A stretch of 64,000 nt of DNA, from assembly GCA_900758845.1 (NCBI GenBank), contig CAAESW010000037.1, positions 28,616 through 92,615 on the forward strand. The letters are read 5' to 3'. Every line of letters starts with the position of its first letter. Position 1 is the first letter of the stretch. The translations under genes were made by a program, and so were the position numbers. The notes under the pieces are model-generated. The model saw nothing but the letters and a program-made list of their open reading frames with translations, was not told the DNA's origin and searched no databases. Positions 41,654 to 49,770 of the stretch are shown piece by piece. The stretch is from an uncultured Collinsella sp. GTDB lineage: Bacteria > Actinomycetota > Coriobacteriia > Coriobacteriales > Coriobacteriaceae.

Positions 41654-42523
41654 ATGGCACAGCCAAATATGACGCGCACGGTGGGGCTGGCGCTCGAGGG
41701 AGGCGGCTACCGCGGTATGTATACGGCGGGCGTGCTCGACGTTTGGATGGAGCACGGCTTGACCTGCGACCATATGGTGGGTGTCTCGGCGGGCGCGGCG
41801 TTTGGCTACAACTTTAAATCGCGCCAGATCGGCCGTGCCATTCGCTATAACAAGGCCTATTGTGCCGATAAGCGCTATGCGGGTGTAGCAAGCTGGCTGC
41901 GGACCGGCGATATGTTCAATGCCGATTTTGCCTATCACGAGGTGCCCATCGAGCGCGATCCCATTGACTTGGAGGCGTATCGCGCCTGTCCCATGCGGTT
42001 TACGTGCGTGTGCACCGATATCGAGACGGGCAAGGCCGTCTACCACGACCTGCCCTATGGCGACGAGCGGGATATCGAGTGGATCCGGGCGTCGTCGGCG
42101 ATTCCCGTGGCGACGCGTCCCGTTGCTATTGACGGGCATAAGTATCTGGATGGTGGCGTGGCCGATTCTATTCCCAGCGCATGGCTGTTTGCGCAGGGAT
42201 ATGACTGCAATATCGTGGTGCTCACGCAGCCGGCGGGCTTTGTGAAGCAGCCCAACAGCGTGATGCCCATGCTGCGGCGCGTGTTCCGTCACTATCCGGA
42301 GTTTGTCGCAGCGCTTGAGCATCGGCATGAGGTTTACAATGCCACGCTCGATGACCTGGCGCGTCGCGAGGCTGCCGGCGAGATCTTTGTGGTGCGTCCG
42401 AGCGAATCGGTGAAGGTGCCGTCGCTGTGCCGCGAGCCCGATGAACTCGAGCGCATCTACCAGATCGGTCGTCGCGATGCGGAGGCGACTTTGCCGGCGT
42501 TGGAAGCGTATCTGGCGGGGTAA
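41654..42523 (+). CDS. Patatin-like phospholipase
   Basis: The 289-residue product has the oxyanion glycine motif EGGGYRGMYTAGVLD, the nucleophile motif GVSAGAAFG and DGGVADSIP with the catalytic aspartate. These are the Ser-Asp dyad elements of bacterial patatins, which act on phospholipids or other acyl esters. It has no signal peptide. The ATG at 41654 follows GGAGATGG; a longer reading from 41570 lacks a ribosome site. A strong terminator follows. Confidence 0.92.
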   Translation: MAQPNMTRTVGLALEGGGYRGMYTAGVLDVWMEHGLTCDHMVGVSAGAAFGYNFKSRQIGRAIRYNKAYCADKRYAGVASWLRTGDMFNADFAYHEVPIERDPIDLEAYRACPMRFTCVCTDIETGKAVYHDLPYGDERDIEWIRASSAIPVATRPVAIDGHKYLDGGVADSIPSAWLFAQGYDCNIVVLTQPAGFVKQPNSVMPMLRRVFRHYPEFVAALEHRHEVYNATLDDLARREAAGEIFVVRPSESVKVPSLCREPDELERIYQIGRRDAEATLPALEAYLAG

Positions 42524-42532
42524 GGGTCGCAT

Positions 42533-42582
42533 GCGGAAAGCGCATCCCGGAATGGAGGTCCAAACTGGGATGCGCTTTCCGC
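42533..42582 (+). terminator. Rho-independent terminator after patatin gene
   Basis: GCGGAAAGCGCATCCC and GGGATGCGCTTTCCGC are perfect 16-bp arms with an 18-base loop. The following bases contain few T, so it may also terminate thiE on the other strand. Confidence 0.75.
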
Positions 42583-42624
42583 TATTGAAGATATGAGGCT
42601 GCGGAGCAACTGCTCGGCCTAGGC

Positions 42625-43320
42625 TTATGCCTGCTGCCAGGTGTCGACAAGCTCCTTGGCGGCAGCGTGGGGGTCGTCGGCACTGCAGACGGCGCTCACC
42701 ACAAAGAAGCCATCGACGCCGGTGGCCTTGAGCTGCGGCAGGTCGGCCGTCTTGACGCCGCCGCCCACCACGATGGGCACGGGGCTTGCCGCATGGAGGG
42801 CAGCCAGGTCTTCAAAGCTCTTGGTGATGATAGAGCCATCGGCTGCGCGTCCGCAGTCGCGCTTGGTCTCGGTCTCGTGGAGTGGGCCGATGCCCAGGTA
42901 GTCGACTAGACTCATGTCGGCGGTCTTGACGTACTCGAGCATCTCCTCGCAACGGGCCGAAAGGCCCACGATGGCGTCGGGGCCCAGCAGCTTGCGACAG
43001 ACCTCGACGGGAATATCGCTCTGACCCACGTGCACGCCGTCGACGGCAATGCCCTGCTCGCGCGCGGCGAGTACGCAGTCCAGGCGGTCGTCGATCAGCA
43101 AGGCGACCTGACCGGTCTTGCCGGCCTGTGCGATAGCCTGCGCGGCGTCGCCGGTCAGCGCAATGATCTCGCGGGCGCTTGCCACCTTGGAGCGCACCTG
43201 GATGCAGGTAAAGCCTGCGTCGAGTGCCTGGGCCACCACATCGCCCACGGGGCGCCCCAGCGTGTTTTCGGGGCCGAGTACCAGATAGGCCGAGATATCA
43301 AGGTTGTCGCGGATGCTCAT
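42625..43320 (-). CDS. thiE: Thiamine-phosphate synthase
   Basis: The 231-residue product joins the thiazole and pyrimidine phosphates to make thiamine phosphate. It has FTCIQVRSKVASAREI, LIDDRLDCVLAAREQGIAVDGVHVGQSDIP with the conserved DDR/VHVGQSD, VGLSARC, DYLGIGPLHETETK and PIVVGGGVKT. It is the last gene of a riboswitch-led operon; its start overlaps the upstream stop codon by four bases (ATGA), and AGGAGG precedes it. Confidence 0.96.
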   Translation of the reverse strand: MSIRDNLDISAYLVLGPENTLGRPVGDVVAQALDAGFTCIQVRSKVASAREIIALTGDAAQAIAQAGKTGQVALLIDDRLDCVLAAREQGIAVDGVHVGQSDIPVEVCRKLLGPDAIVGLSARCEEMLEYVKTADMSLVDYLGIGPLHETETKRDCGRAADGSIITKSFEDLAALHAASPVPIVVGGGVKTADLPQLKATGVDGFFVVSAVCSADDPHAAAKELVDTWQQA

Positions 43321-43658
43321 CGTGCTTCCTCCTGCTTCTTGATCTGTGCTTCCATACGCTCGAGCTTGCCAGTCATGGTGTCGGTAAATCCGGGCCGAAT
43401 ATCGGCTTTGAGCACGACTTCGGTTCGGATGCCCTTGCTCGCCAACACAAAGGTTGCGTCGCGCACGACCTGCATGACCTCGTCCCAGTCGCCCTCGATC
43501 TCGGTGAACATCGAGGTGGTGCGGTTGGGAAGGCCGCTCTCGCGAATAACACGCACGACCTCGGCGACCTCGGCGGATAGCTCATCGCCGGTGCCGCATG
43601 GGGCGATGGCCACAGCGACGAGCGTGTTCATGCCGGTATTGGTTGCAGGCTCGGACAT
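43317..43658 (-). CDS. Thiamine-binding protein, MTH1187/YkoF-like (DUF77)
   Basis: The 113-residue product matches the small thiamine-binding MTH1187 family (VAVAIAPCGTGDELSAEVAEVVRVIRE, TSMFTEIEGDWDEVMQVV, VLKADIRPGFTDTM). Such proteins bind thiamine or its pyrimidine part in the cytoplasm. It sits between thiM and thiE in a riboswitch-led operon, which supports the role. GAGGAGG, formed by the end of thiM, precedes the ATG. Confidence 0.9.
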   Translation of the reverse strand: MSEPATNTGMNTLVAVAIAPCGTGDELSAEVAEVVRVIRESGLPNRTTSMFTEIEGDWDEVMQVVRDATFVLASKGIRTEVVLKADIRPGFTDTMTGKLERMEAQIKKQEEAR

Positions 43659-43661
43659 GGC

Positions 43662-44501
43662 CTATGCCTCCTCGAGCTCGAGTTGGTTATCGGCAATGTC
43701 CTGGGCGGTTGCGCGGTAGAGCTCGTCGATAAAGGCGACCTTAAAGCTTGCCGGGGCGTCGGCGACAGCGGCGGCACGCGTGCCGGCCACGTTGTAGACG
43801 GCGGTGCCGCAGACGGCTGCCGTAAACGGGTCGGCAGCGCAGGCGTACACGGCCAGCACGCCGCCCTGCGAGCAGCCGCAGCCGGTGATCTTGGACATGA
43901 GCGGGCTGCCGCCGTGGGACTTGGCCACGGTCGTGCCGTCGGTGATCAGGTCGACTTCGCCCGAGACCACTACGGCGCCGCCGGTGTAGCGGGCGAGCGC
44001 CACGGCAGCATCGCGGGCGGCGTCAACCGTATCGGTGGTATCGACACCGCGCACGCGGCTCAGATCGGTCGCCTCGCCCTCAAGACCCCACAGGCCGGCG
44101 AGCGCGATGATCTCGGAGGCGTTGCCGCGCACGATGGCGGGCTTGTACTGCTTGAGCTCGTTTACCAACTGGGTGCGCAGGCTACCGATGCCCAGGCCTA
44201 CCGGATCGAGCACCCAGGGCTTGCCGGCGTCGTGTGCCGCCTTGGCCGCGCGGGGAATCGTTTGCTCGTAGATGGGGAAGAGCGTGCCCATGTTGAGATA
44301 GATGGCGCCGCCGCCGGCAACGAGCGCCTCGCCCTCGTCGGGCAGATAGACCATGGCGGCCGAACCGCCCACGGCGAGCTGCGCATTGGCGACAAAGTCG
44401 ATCGTCACCGTGTTGGTGATGGAGCCGGCCATCGGATTGGTGGCGCGAATCTCCTCCACGGCCTTGACCATATGTTGCTTAAGCTGCTCCGAATCAATCA
44501 C
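43662..44501 (-). CDS. thiM: Hydroxyethylthiazole kinase
   Basis: The 279-residue product phosphorylates the thiazole moiety for thiamine salvage. It has ATNPMAGSITNTVTIDFVAN, LPDEGEALVAGGGAIYLNMGTL, WVLDPVGLGIGSLRTQ, IVRGNASEI and the late GCGCSQGGVL that in the family carries the catalytic cysteine. The start is GTG at 44501 with AAGGAGG eight bases upstream; longer readings run back into the riboswitch. It is the first gene of the operon. Confidence 0.93.
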   Translation of the reverse strand: MIDSEQLKQHMVKAVEEIRATNPMAGSITNTVTIDFVANAQLAVGGSAAMVYLPDEGEALVAGGGAIYLNMGTLFPIYEQTIPRAAKAAHDAGKPWVLDPVGLGIGSLRTQLVNELKQYKPAIVRGNASEIIALAGLWGLEGEATDLSRVRGVDTTDTVDAARDAAVALARYTGGAVVVSGEVDLITDGTTVAKSHGGSPLMSKITGCGCSQGGVLAVYACAADPFTAAVCGTAVYNVAGTRAAAVADAPASFKVAFIDELYRATAQDIADNQLELEEA

Positions 44502-44523
44502 TGCACATGCCTCCTTGGCATAG

Positions 44524-44553
44524 AAAAGGGGCGCTGTGCATAGACAGCGCCCC
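44524..44553 (-). terminator. Attenuator terminator of the TPP riboswitch
   Basis: On the minus strand GGGGCGCTGT and ACAGCGCCCC form a 10-bp stem followed by TTTTCTA, between the riboswitch and the thiM ribosome site. This fits transcription termination when thiamine pyrophosphate is bound. Confidence 0.88.
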
Positions 44554-44564
44554 TGTAAAGGCGG

Positions 44565-44658
44565 CATGCTCCCTACGCCAGCATTAACTGACAGGTTCAA
44601 AGGATTGGGCCCATGCCCTCTCAGCCTTGTGGTTTGCACCGCCGGCACTCCCGCATCG
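44565..44658 (-). ncRNA. TPP riboswitch (THI element)
   Basis: On the minus strand the conserved pieces appear in order: GGGAGTGCC, CTGAGAGGG, CCTTTGAACCTG, TTAATGCTGGCGTAGGGA. It precedes thiM by about 60 bases and is followed by the terminator at 44524-44553, so it should switch the thiM-thiE operon off when thiamine pyrophosphate is plentiful. Confidence 0.95.
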
Positions 44659-44683
44659 AATCTGTTGTTCCCTATACTAGCGC

Positions 44684-44718
44684 ACCTGCCAAAAAGGGAC
44701 AGGTTTATTTTGGCTGGT
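44684..44718. repeat. GGGACAG-family palindrome (AACCTGCCAAAA type, copy 2)
   Basis: ACCTGCCAAAA pairs with TTTTGGCTGGT (one mismatch) around AGGGACAGGTTTA. It lies between the riboswitch promoter region and the HAD gene promoter. Confidence 0.8.
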
Positions 44719-44721
44719 CGT

Positions 44722-44727
44722 TACAAT
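44722..44727 (+). promoter_or_regulatory. Candidate -10 box (TACAAT) for HAD gene
   Basis: TACAAT begins four bases after the palindrome and 33 bases before the ATG at 44755. Confidence 0.35.
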
Positions 44728-44754
44728 AGGTAGGACCGATACGAATGGGGCCTT

Positions 44755-45663
44755 ATGATTAAACTTGTGCTGACCGATATGGACGATACGCTGATTCCAG
44801 CCGGGCATGACGGCGCCAGCGACTACGCCATCGAGGGCATTCATGCCATGCAGGCGGCGGGTCTGCACTTTGGCCCGGTTTCGGGTCGCCAGCCGTCCGC
44901 GATGGGCTGGATGTTCAAAAATCGTTCCGAGTGCTTCTCGACTGGCGCGTTCTGTAACGGCCAGGTGATGTTTGTCGACGGCGAGGTTGTTGCCTCCCGT
45001 GCGAGCGACAACGGTGCCCTCATGCGTCTTGCCGACTATCTTGAGCAAGAGACCGACGATACCTATCTGAAGGTCTATAGCCTGGGCGATGACTTTTGGG
45101 GCAACGATGCCTATTGCGTGACGAGTGATCCCGAGCGCGTTCGTCGCGCCATGGAGTCGGGCGGCAACGCATGGCTCAAAGGCGAAGAGGCCCCGTGCCG
45201 TCCCGTCGTCGATGACGCGCCGGTGTTCAAGGCGAATATCTGGAGTGCCCGTTCGCGTGAGGAGCTCGCGGAGCTACGCGAGCGCGTTGCCGCTGAGGTG
45301 CCGGAACTCTCGCTCGTGTTTCCCAACAACCGAGTGCGCCTGTTCGACATCCTTCCGGCTGGTTGGGACAAGGGCTGCGCTGCGCTGGAGCTAGCGCGCG
45401 CTTTGGGTCTGACGCCCGATGAGGTGGCCGTATTTGGCGATTCCGATAACGATTTGCCCATGATCGATGCCGTTCCCAACTCCGTTGCAGTCGCCAATGT
45501 CAACGAGGCTGTCACGGCTGCCGCGCGCTGGCATATCGGCGCTGCGGCAGACGATGCGGTTGCCGGGGCTTTGCATCAGATTGCCGCTTGCGCCGCGACG
45601 GGGGAGATGCCGCCGTTTATGCGCCTGCCGGGTACTGCCGACGCGAATCTCACGAACAGCTAA
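44755..45663 (+). CDS. HAD-superfamily hydrolase, Cof type
   Basis: The 302-residue product has the nucleophile motif LVLTDMDDTLIP (DxDxT) at the N terminus, a C2-type cap in the middle and the late metal motif VFGDSDNDLPMID. Cof-like phosphatases act on sugar phosphates, flavin or PLP. The C-terminal 30 residues (AATGEMPPFMRLPGTADANL) extend beyond the usual domain. It ends ten bases before the LysR gene in the same direction, so the two may be co-transcribed. Confidence 0.9.
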   Translation: MIKLVLTDMDDTLIPAGHDGASDYAIEGIHAMQAAGLHFGPVSGRQPSAMGWMFKNRSECFSTGAFCNGQVMFVDGEVVASRASDNGALMRLADYLEQETDDTYLKVYSLGDDFWGNDAYCVTSDPERVRRAMESGGNAWLKGEEAPCRPVVDDAPVFKANIWSARSREELAELRERVAAEVPELSLVFPNNRVRLFDILPAGWDKGCAALELARALGLTPDEVAVFGDSDNDLPMIDAVPNSVAVANVNEAVTAAARWHIGAAADDAVAGALHQIAACAATGEMPPFMRLPGTADANLTNS

Positions 45664-45673
45664 GGAGACAGCC

Positions 45674-46570
45674 ATGAAGCTCCAGCAGCTCAGATATGTC
45701 GTCAAAGTTGCCGAATGCGGCAGCATTACCGAGGCCTCGCGCCGGCTCTTTGTATCGCAGCCTTCGATTACCGCGTCGATTCGCGATCTCGAAAACGAGA
45801 TGGGTGTGCACATCTTTGAGCGCACCAACAAGGGCGTCATTGTGTCCGAGGAAGGCGAGACCTTCTTGGGCTATGCGCGCCAGGTACTCGACCAGGCCGA
45901 CCTGCTCGAGGGCAAGTACAAGGGCGCATCCGAGCAGGTGCCGCACTTTAGTGTGAGCTGCCAGCATTATTCCTTTGCCGTCAACGCGTTTGTCGACGTG
46001 ATCCGCGAGTTCGATGCCGCGCGCTACGACTTCACCCTGCGCGAGGAGCAGACTCACGAGATTATCGAGGATGTCGCGCATATGAAAAGCGAACTGGGCA
46101 TCCTGTACTTATCCGAGCATAACCGCGAGGTCATCGAGCGCATGCTGGTGGCCAACGAGCTCGTGTTCGAAGGACTCTTCTGCGCCACGCCGCATGTCTT
46201 CGTCTGCGCCGACCATCCGCTGGCGGACCGCTCCAGCGTGACGCTCGAGGATCTGGAAGACTACCCGTTCCTGTCCTACGAGCAGGGCAGCTACAACTCG
46301 TTTTACTATTCCGAGGAACTGACCTCGACGTTTGAGCGCCGCAAGAATATCCGCGTGCGCGACCGTGCGACGTTGTTCAACCTGGCCATGGGCCTCAACG
46401 GCTACACGGTGTGCTCGGGCGTGATTAGCCACGAACTCAACGGCCCCGGCATTATCTCGATTCCGCTCGATGTGGATGAGTACATGGAGATCGGCATCAT
46501 CACGCGCAAGAACACGACGCTCACGCGCTACGGTCGGGCCTATATCGACGCGATTCGTCAGCATATCTAG
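45674..46570 (+). CDS. LysR-family regulator next to MetE-like gene
   Basis: The 298-residue product has a LysR winged helix (GSITEASRRLFVSQPSITASIRDLE) at residues 16-40. The effector domain ends normally. AAGGAG precedes the ATG. Its likely target is the MetE-like gene downstream, whose upstream region has a perfect inverted repeat of LysR operator type, so it probably controls methionine-related genes (analogous to MetR or CmbR), an inference from position. Confidence 0.9.
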   Translation: MKLQQLRYVVKVAECGSITEASRRLFVSQPSITASIRDLENEMGVHIFERTNKGVIVSEEGETFLGYARQVLDQADLLEGKYKGASEQVPHFSVSCQHYSFAVNAFVDVIREFDAARYDFTLREEQTHEIIEDVAHMKSELGILYLSEHNREVIERMLVANELVFEGLFCATPHVFVCADHPLADRSSVTLEDLEDYPFLSYEQGSYNSFYYSEELTSTFERRKNIRVRDRATLFNLAMGLNGYTVCSGVISHELNGPGIISIPLDVDEYMEIGIITRKNTTLTRYGRAYIDAIRQHI

Positions 46571-46617
46571 GGTGCTGTGCTCCGCACGGTTCAAGTCTCT
46601 TTATGGCAGTCCAGACT

Positions 46618-46638
46618 GATATAGGAAACATCTATATC
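46618..46638. promoter_or_regulatory. Candidate LysR operator (GATATAG-N7-CTATATC)
   Basis: A perfect 7-bp inverted repeat with a 7-base spacer contains the T-N11-A pattern used by LysR proteins. It lies between the LysR stop and the MetE-like ATG at 46726; TATATTTTA downstream could be the promoter. Confidence 0.6.
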
Positions 46639-46725
46639 AAACTGTTATAAACATATATTTTACGATGGCCACATGAGCGCTCATACTCTGTCTCGGTAAA
46701 GCAACCAATGCAAAGGGAGATATCT

Positions 46726-47859
46726 ATGAGCACTTTGATTCAACCGAACGCGCCGTTTCGCGCCGATATCGTCGGCAGTTTTCTTCGTCCACGGGCTGTT
46801 AAGGATGCACGTGCCGCCTATGCCGCGGGCACACTCGACGCCGCCGGCCTTAAGGCCGTCGAGGACGATGCCATTCGCGATTTGGTGGACAAGCAGAAGG
46901 CCGCCGGCCTGCAGGTTATCACCGATGGCGAGTTTCGCCGCAGCTACTGGCACCTCGATTTTATGTGGGGACTCAGCGGTATTGAGCGTCGTACCTCGCG
47001 CACGGGCTATATGTTCCACGATGAGGAGACTACCGCCGACACCGCCGTGGTGACCGGTCCCATTAGCGGCGAGAACCATCTGTTCGTCGAGCACTTTAAG
47101 TTTGTCAAGGCGCTCGAGGGGGAGGGCCACGTTGCACGCCAGACCATCCCGGCGCCTATCCAGACGTTCTCTGAGGTCACGCTCGATCGCTGCGATGGCC
47201 AGCAGGAGAGTCTGCGCGCCGTCTACAAGACCGATGAGGAACTTGCCGACGCCATTGCAGCCGCTTATCGCACGGTGATTGCCGACCTGTACGCAGCAGG
47301 CTGCCGCAACATCCAGTTTGATGACTGCACCTGGGGCATCTACTGCGATACCGATTTCGTGGCAAAGACCGGCATGAGCCCGGTCGACCTGCAGAAGGTA
47401 AGCGAGCTGGGCGTGGCGCTCAACAACGCCGCCATCGAGGGCAAGCCCGACGACCTGGTCATTAACACGCACGTGTGCCGTGGTAACTACCACTCTACCT
47501 ATGCCTTCGAGGGCGGCTATGACCCCATCGCGCCGTACCTGTTCGCAAACGAGGATGTCGACGCATTTTACCTGGAGTTCGATACGCCGCGCGCCGGCGG
47601 TTTTGAGCCGCTCAAGTACGTTGCCCCGGGCAAGAAGGTCGTGCTGGGCTTGGTAACCACCAAGGCGGCAGAGCTCGAGAACGAGGATGTTATCGTCGAG
47701 CGCATCCGTGAAGCCGCAAAGTACGTGCCGCTCGAGAACCTGTATCTGTCGCCTCAGTGCGGCTTTGCCAGCTGCGAGATTGGCAACAAGCTGACCGAGG
47801 ATGAGCAATGGGCAAAGATCGCGCTGGTCAAGCGCATTGCCGAGCGCGTTTGGAAATAG
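46726..47859 (+). CDS. MetE C-terminal-domain-like methyltransferase (YxjG/YxjH type)
   Basis: The 377-residue product resembles the catalytic C-terminal half of cobalamin-independent methionine synthase. It has ADIVGSFLRP at the start, ITDGEFRRSYWHLDF (zinc-region glutamate), IQFDDCTWG, VINTHVCRGN (His-x-Cys zinc ligands), VLGLVTTKAAELE and LYLSPQCGFAS (third zinc cysteine). It lacks the N-terminal half of full MetE, so the methyl donor is probably not polyglutamyl folate; YxjG/YxjH-type proteins are thought to use other donors. AAAGGGAG precedes the ATG. Confidence 0.92.
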   Translation: MSTLIQPNAPFRADIVGSFLRPRAVKDARAAYAAGTLDAAGLKAVEDDAIRDLVDKQKAAGLQVITDGEFRRSYWHLDFMWGLSGIERRTSRTGYMFHDEETTADTAVVTGPISGENHLFVEHFKFVKALEGEGHVARQTIPAPIQTFSEVTLDRCDGQQESLRAVYKTDEELADAIAAAYRTVIADLYAAGCRNIQFDDCTWGIYCDTDFVAKTGMSPVDLQKVSELGVALNNAAIEGKPDDLVINTHVCRGNYHSTYAFEGGYDPIAPYLFANEDVDAFYLEFDTPRAGGFEPLKYVAPGKKVVLGLVTTKAAELENEDVIVERIREAAKYVPLENLYLSPQCGFASCEIGNKLTEDEQWAKIALVKRIAERVWK

Positions 47860-47890
47860 CGCTAGTGTTTGCAGGTGGCGGCGCGTGCGA

Positions 47891-48829
47891 GACGTGGTGA
47901 CTGGCCCTATCGTCATTTCCATCGGTCTGATCCTGGCAAGCTCCGCCATTGCCAACTGCCAGACCAATTGGCTCGTCGCCGTTATCGCCGTGGCAGTGAT
48001 CGTCATCTGCAACATCTGGGGCCGCGGCATGGTCAAGATCGTGCCGATTTTGCTGGGCGTTGTGGTGAGCTATGCCGTTGCGGCTGCGCTCGGCGAGGTT
48101 GATTTCTCGGGCGTTGCCGCCGCTCCGTGGGTCGGTCTGCCCATCGTGTGGGACAACACCGTGTTTGCACTCTTTGGGCCGCAGTTCGATAGCGGTCTTG
48201 CCACGACGGCCATCATCACCATCATGCCGCTGGCCTTCGCGACCATGATCGAGCATATCGGCGATATCTCTGCTATCGGTTCGACTTGCGAGCGCAACTA
48301 CATTGCCGATCCCGGTCTGCATCGAACGCTGCTCGGCGACGGCCTTGCCACGATTCTGGCTTCGCTCTTTGGCGCTCCGGCCAACACTACGTATGGTGAG
48401 AACACCGGCGTGCTCGCCCTGACGCGCGTGTTCGACCCGCGCGTAATTCGAATTGCCGCGTGTTGCGCCATCGTGCTTTCGTTCTGCCCCAAGTTCGCGG
48501 CTGTCATTGCGGCCATGCCGGCGTGTGTGATCGGCGGTGTGTCGCTCGTGCTCTACGGCATGATCAGCGCTGTGGGCGTCCGCAACCTCATCGAGAACCA
48601 GGTCGATTTCCAGAACAACCGCAACGTGCTGGTTGCCGCGCTGGTGCTCGTGCTTTCGCTCGGCATCGCGTACAGCACCGCCGGCGCCATCGTGTTGGAG
48701 CTGGGCGGCGTGACCATTTCGCTGTCCGGCATTGCCGTGGGCTCACTGGTGGGCATTGTGCTCAACGCCATCCTGCCGGGTAACGACTTTGAGTTTGATG
48801 TCTCCGAGCTTGAGGAGGCTGCTGAGTAG
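47891..48829 (+). pseudogene. 5'-truncated uracil/xanthine permease (UraA family)
   Basis: The frame downstream of the MetE-like gene encodes the last two thirds of a nucleobase-cation symporter: VVTGPIVISIGL, IEHIGDISAIGSTCERNYI, the signature SLFGAPANTTYGENTGVLALTRVFDPRV, and VIGGVSLVLYGMISAVGVRNLIE. The first about 130 residues of the family (several membrane helices) are missing; the upstream bases are the end of the MetE-like gene. There is no convincing ribosome site; GTG codons at 47894/47897 are the nearest starts. The retained part has no stop or frameshift, so the truncation looks recent or tolerated. A shorter functional protein cannot be ruled out. Confidence 0.8.
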
Positions 48830-48854
48830 CAGCTGCGTTCAGCTAAAACAAGAT

Positions 48855-48892
48855 ATGGTGCCCATGCGTATATGCGTGTGGGCACCATTTTT
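48855..48892. terminator. Bidirectional terminator
   Basis: ATGGTGCCCA pairs with TGGGCACCAT, with ATGCG/CGTGT pairing inside, and TTTTTA follows on the plus strand. It lies between the permease remnant and the esterase stop codon. Confidence 0.88.
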
Positions 48893-49556
48893 AATGTGTC
48901 AGTATCCAGTGGATGCCGCGGGCCATGCGTAAGTCGGTTTGGGCAAAGTGATTGCCGGGGTTGAGCTCCAGCGTTGTTGGAATGCCGCGCTCGACGAGCA
49001 ACGCTTCCATCGCGCGTGTGTCGTCGAGTACATGCCGCATCATGCGGTTGGGCGTCTTGGTTTCCTTTTTGCCGAGTGACAGGTAGACGGCTTGCGGGCT
49101 GCCGGCAAAAGGGGCCGTGCTGGCACGGTCGACAAAGTCGGGAAACCATAGCGACCCCGATGCGCTCGCGGCGCGGTCAAAGGCGTCGGTTTGCCAGAGG
49201 GACCAGAGTGCGAAGAGGCCCGCGAGCGAGTAACCGGCAATGTCGCGCCGGGTGGGCGGCTGAGGAAGCGACGACTCGACCTGGGGGATTATCTGATTCA
49301 GCAGCTCATCAAGAAAATCGGCAGCTTGGCCGCCGAAAGGCTCGGCATCGCGTACGGTCCCGTCGCATGCCCAGGGGCTCAGCTCGCGATTCCAATCGAG
49401 CCCGCCAATGGTGACGAGGGCGAATGGCGGACAGTCGAGCTCTCGGCAACACTTATAAACCTCGCTGCCGTCGCCCACGACCACAGGAAGGTAGATGACA
49501 GGCGCGCTTTCCGTATGATTCGAATAAACGGTTATCTGCTTTTGATGCGCTTCCAT
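48891..49556 (-). CDS. Alpha/beta hydrolase, esterase of the Fes/IroE type
   Basis: The 221-residue product has the nucleophile elbow AGYSLAGLFALWSLW, a typical DPFDRAASASGSLW strand region and a C-terminal NPGNHFAQTDL with the catalytic histidine. Related enzymes cleave catecholate siderophores or other esters. The N terminus (ITVYSNHTESAPVIYLPVVVGDG) has no signal peptide. A weak ribosome site GAGAAG lies upstream. Substrate unknown; no siderophore genes nearby. Confidence 0.85.
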   Translation of the reverse strand: MEAHQKQITVYSNHTESAPVIYLPVVVGDGSEVYKCCRELDCPPFALVTIGGLDWNRELSPWACDGTVRDAEPFGGQAADFLDELLNQIIPQVESSLPQPPTRRDIAGYSLAGLFALWSLWQTDAFDRAASASGSLWFPDFVDRASTAPFAGSPQAVYLSLGKKETKTPNRMMRHVLDDTRAMEALLVERGIPTTLELNPGNHFAQTDLRMARGIHWILTH

Positions 49557-49671
49557 GACGGGCTTCTCTCAGTGTTGTGATATCGGCAGCCCCAATTGTC
49601 GCACGCCAGCGTATGCCGGTTGGGCTAGACCAAAGACAATCTCGTGCATCCCCTGCGGACGCATATGGAAA

Positions 49672-49707
49672 ACGCCACCGCCGGAGGGGAGCTCGGCGGT
49701 GGCGTTG
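49672..49707 (-). terminator. Rho-independent terminator of the surface protein gene
   Basis: AACGCCACCGCCG and CGGCGGTGGCGTT are perfect 13-bp arms; on the minus strand TTTTCC follows. It lies downstream of the surface protein stop. Confidence 0.88.
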
Positions 49708-49770
49708 TTAAACGGTGTGCGGGCTAGCACTTCTGTGGGTGCCGTCTCGCGCGTTAAAGGCCAAAGGCGT

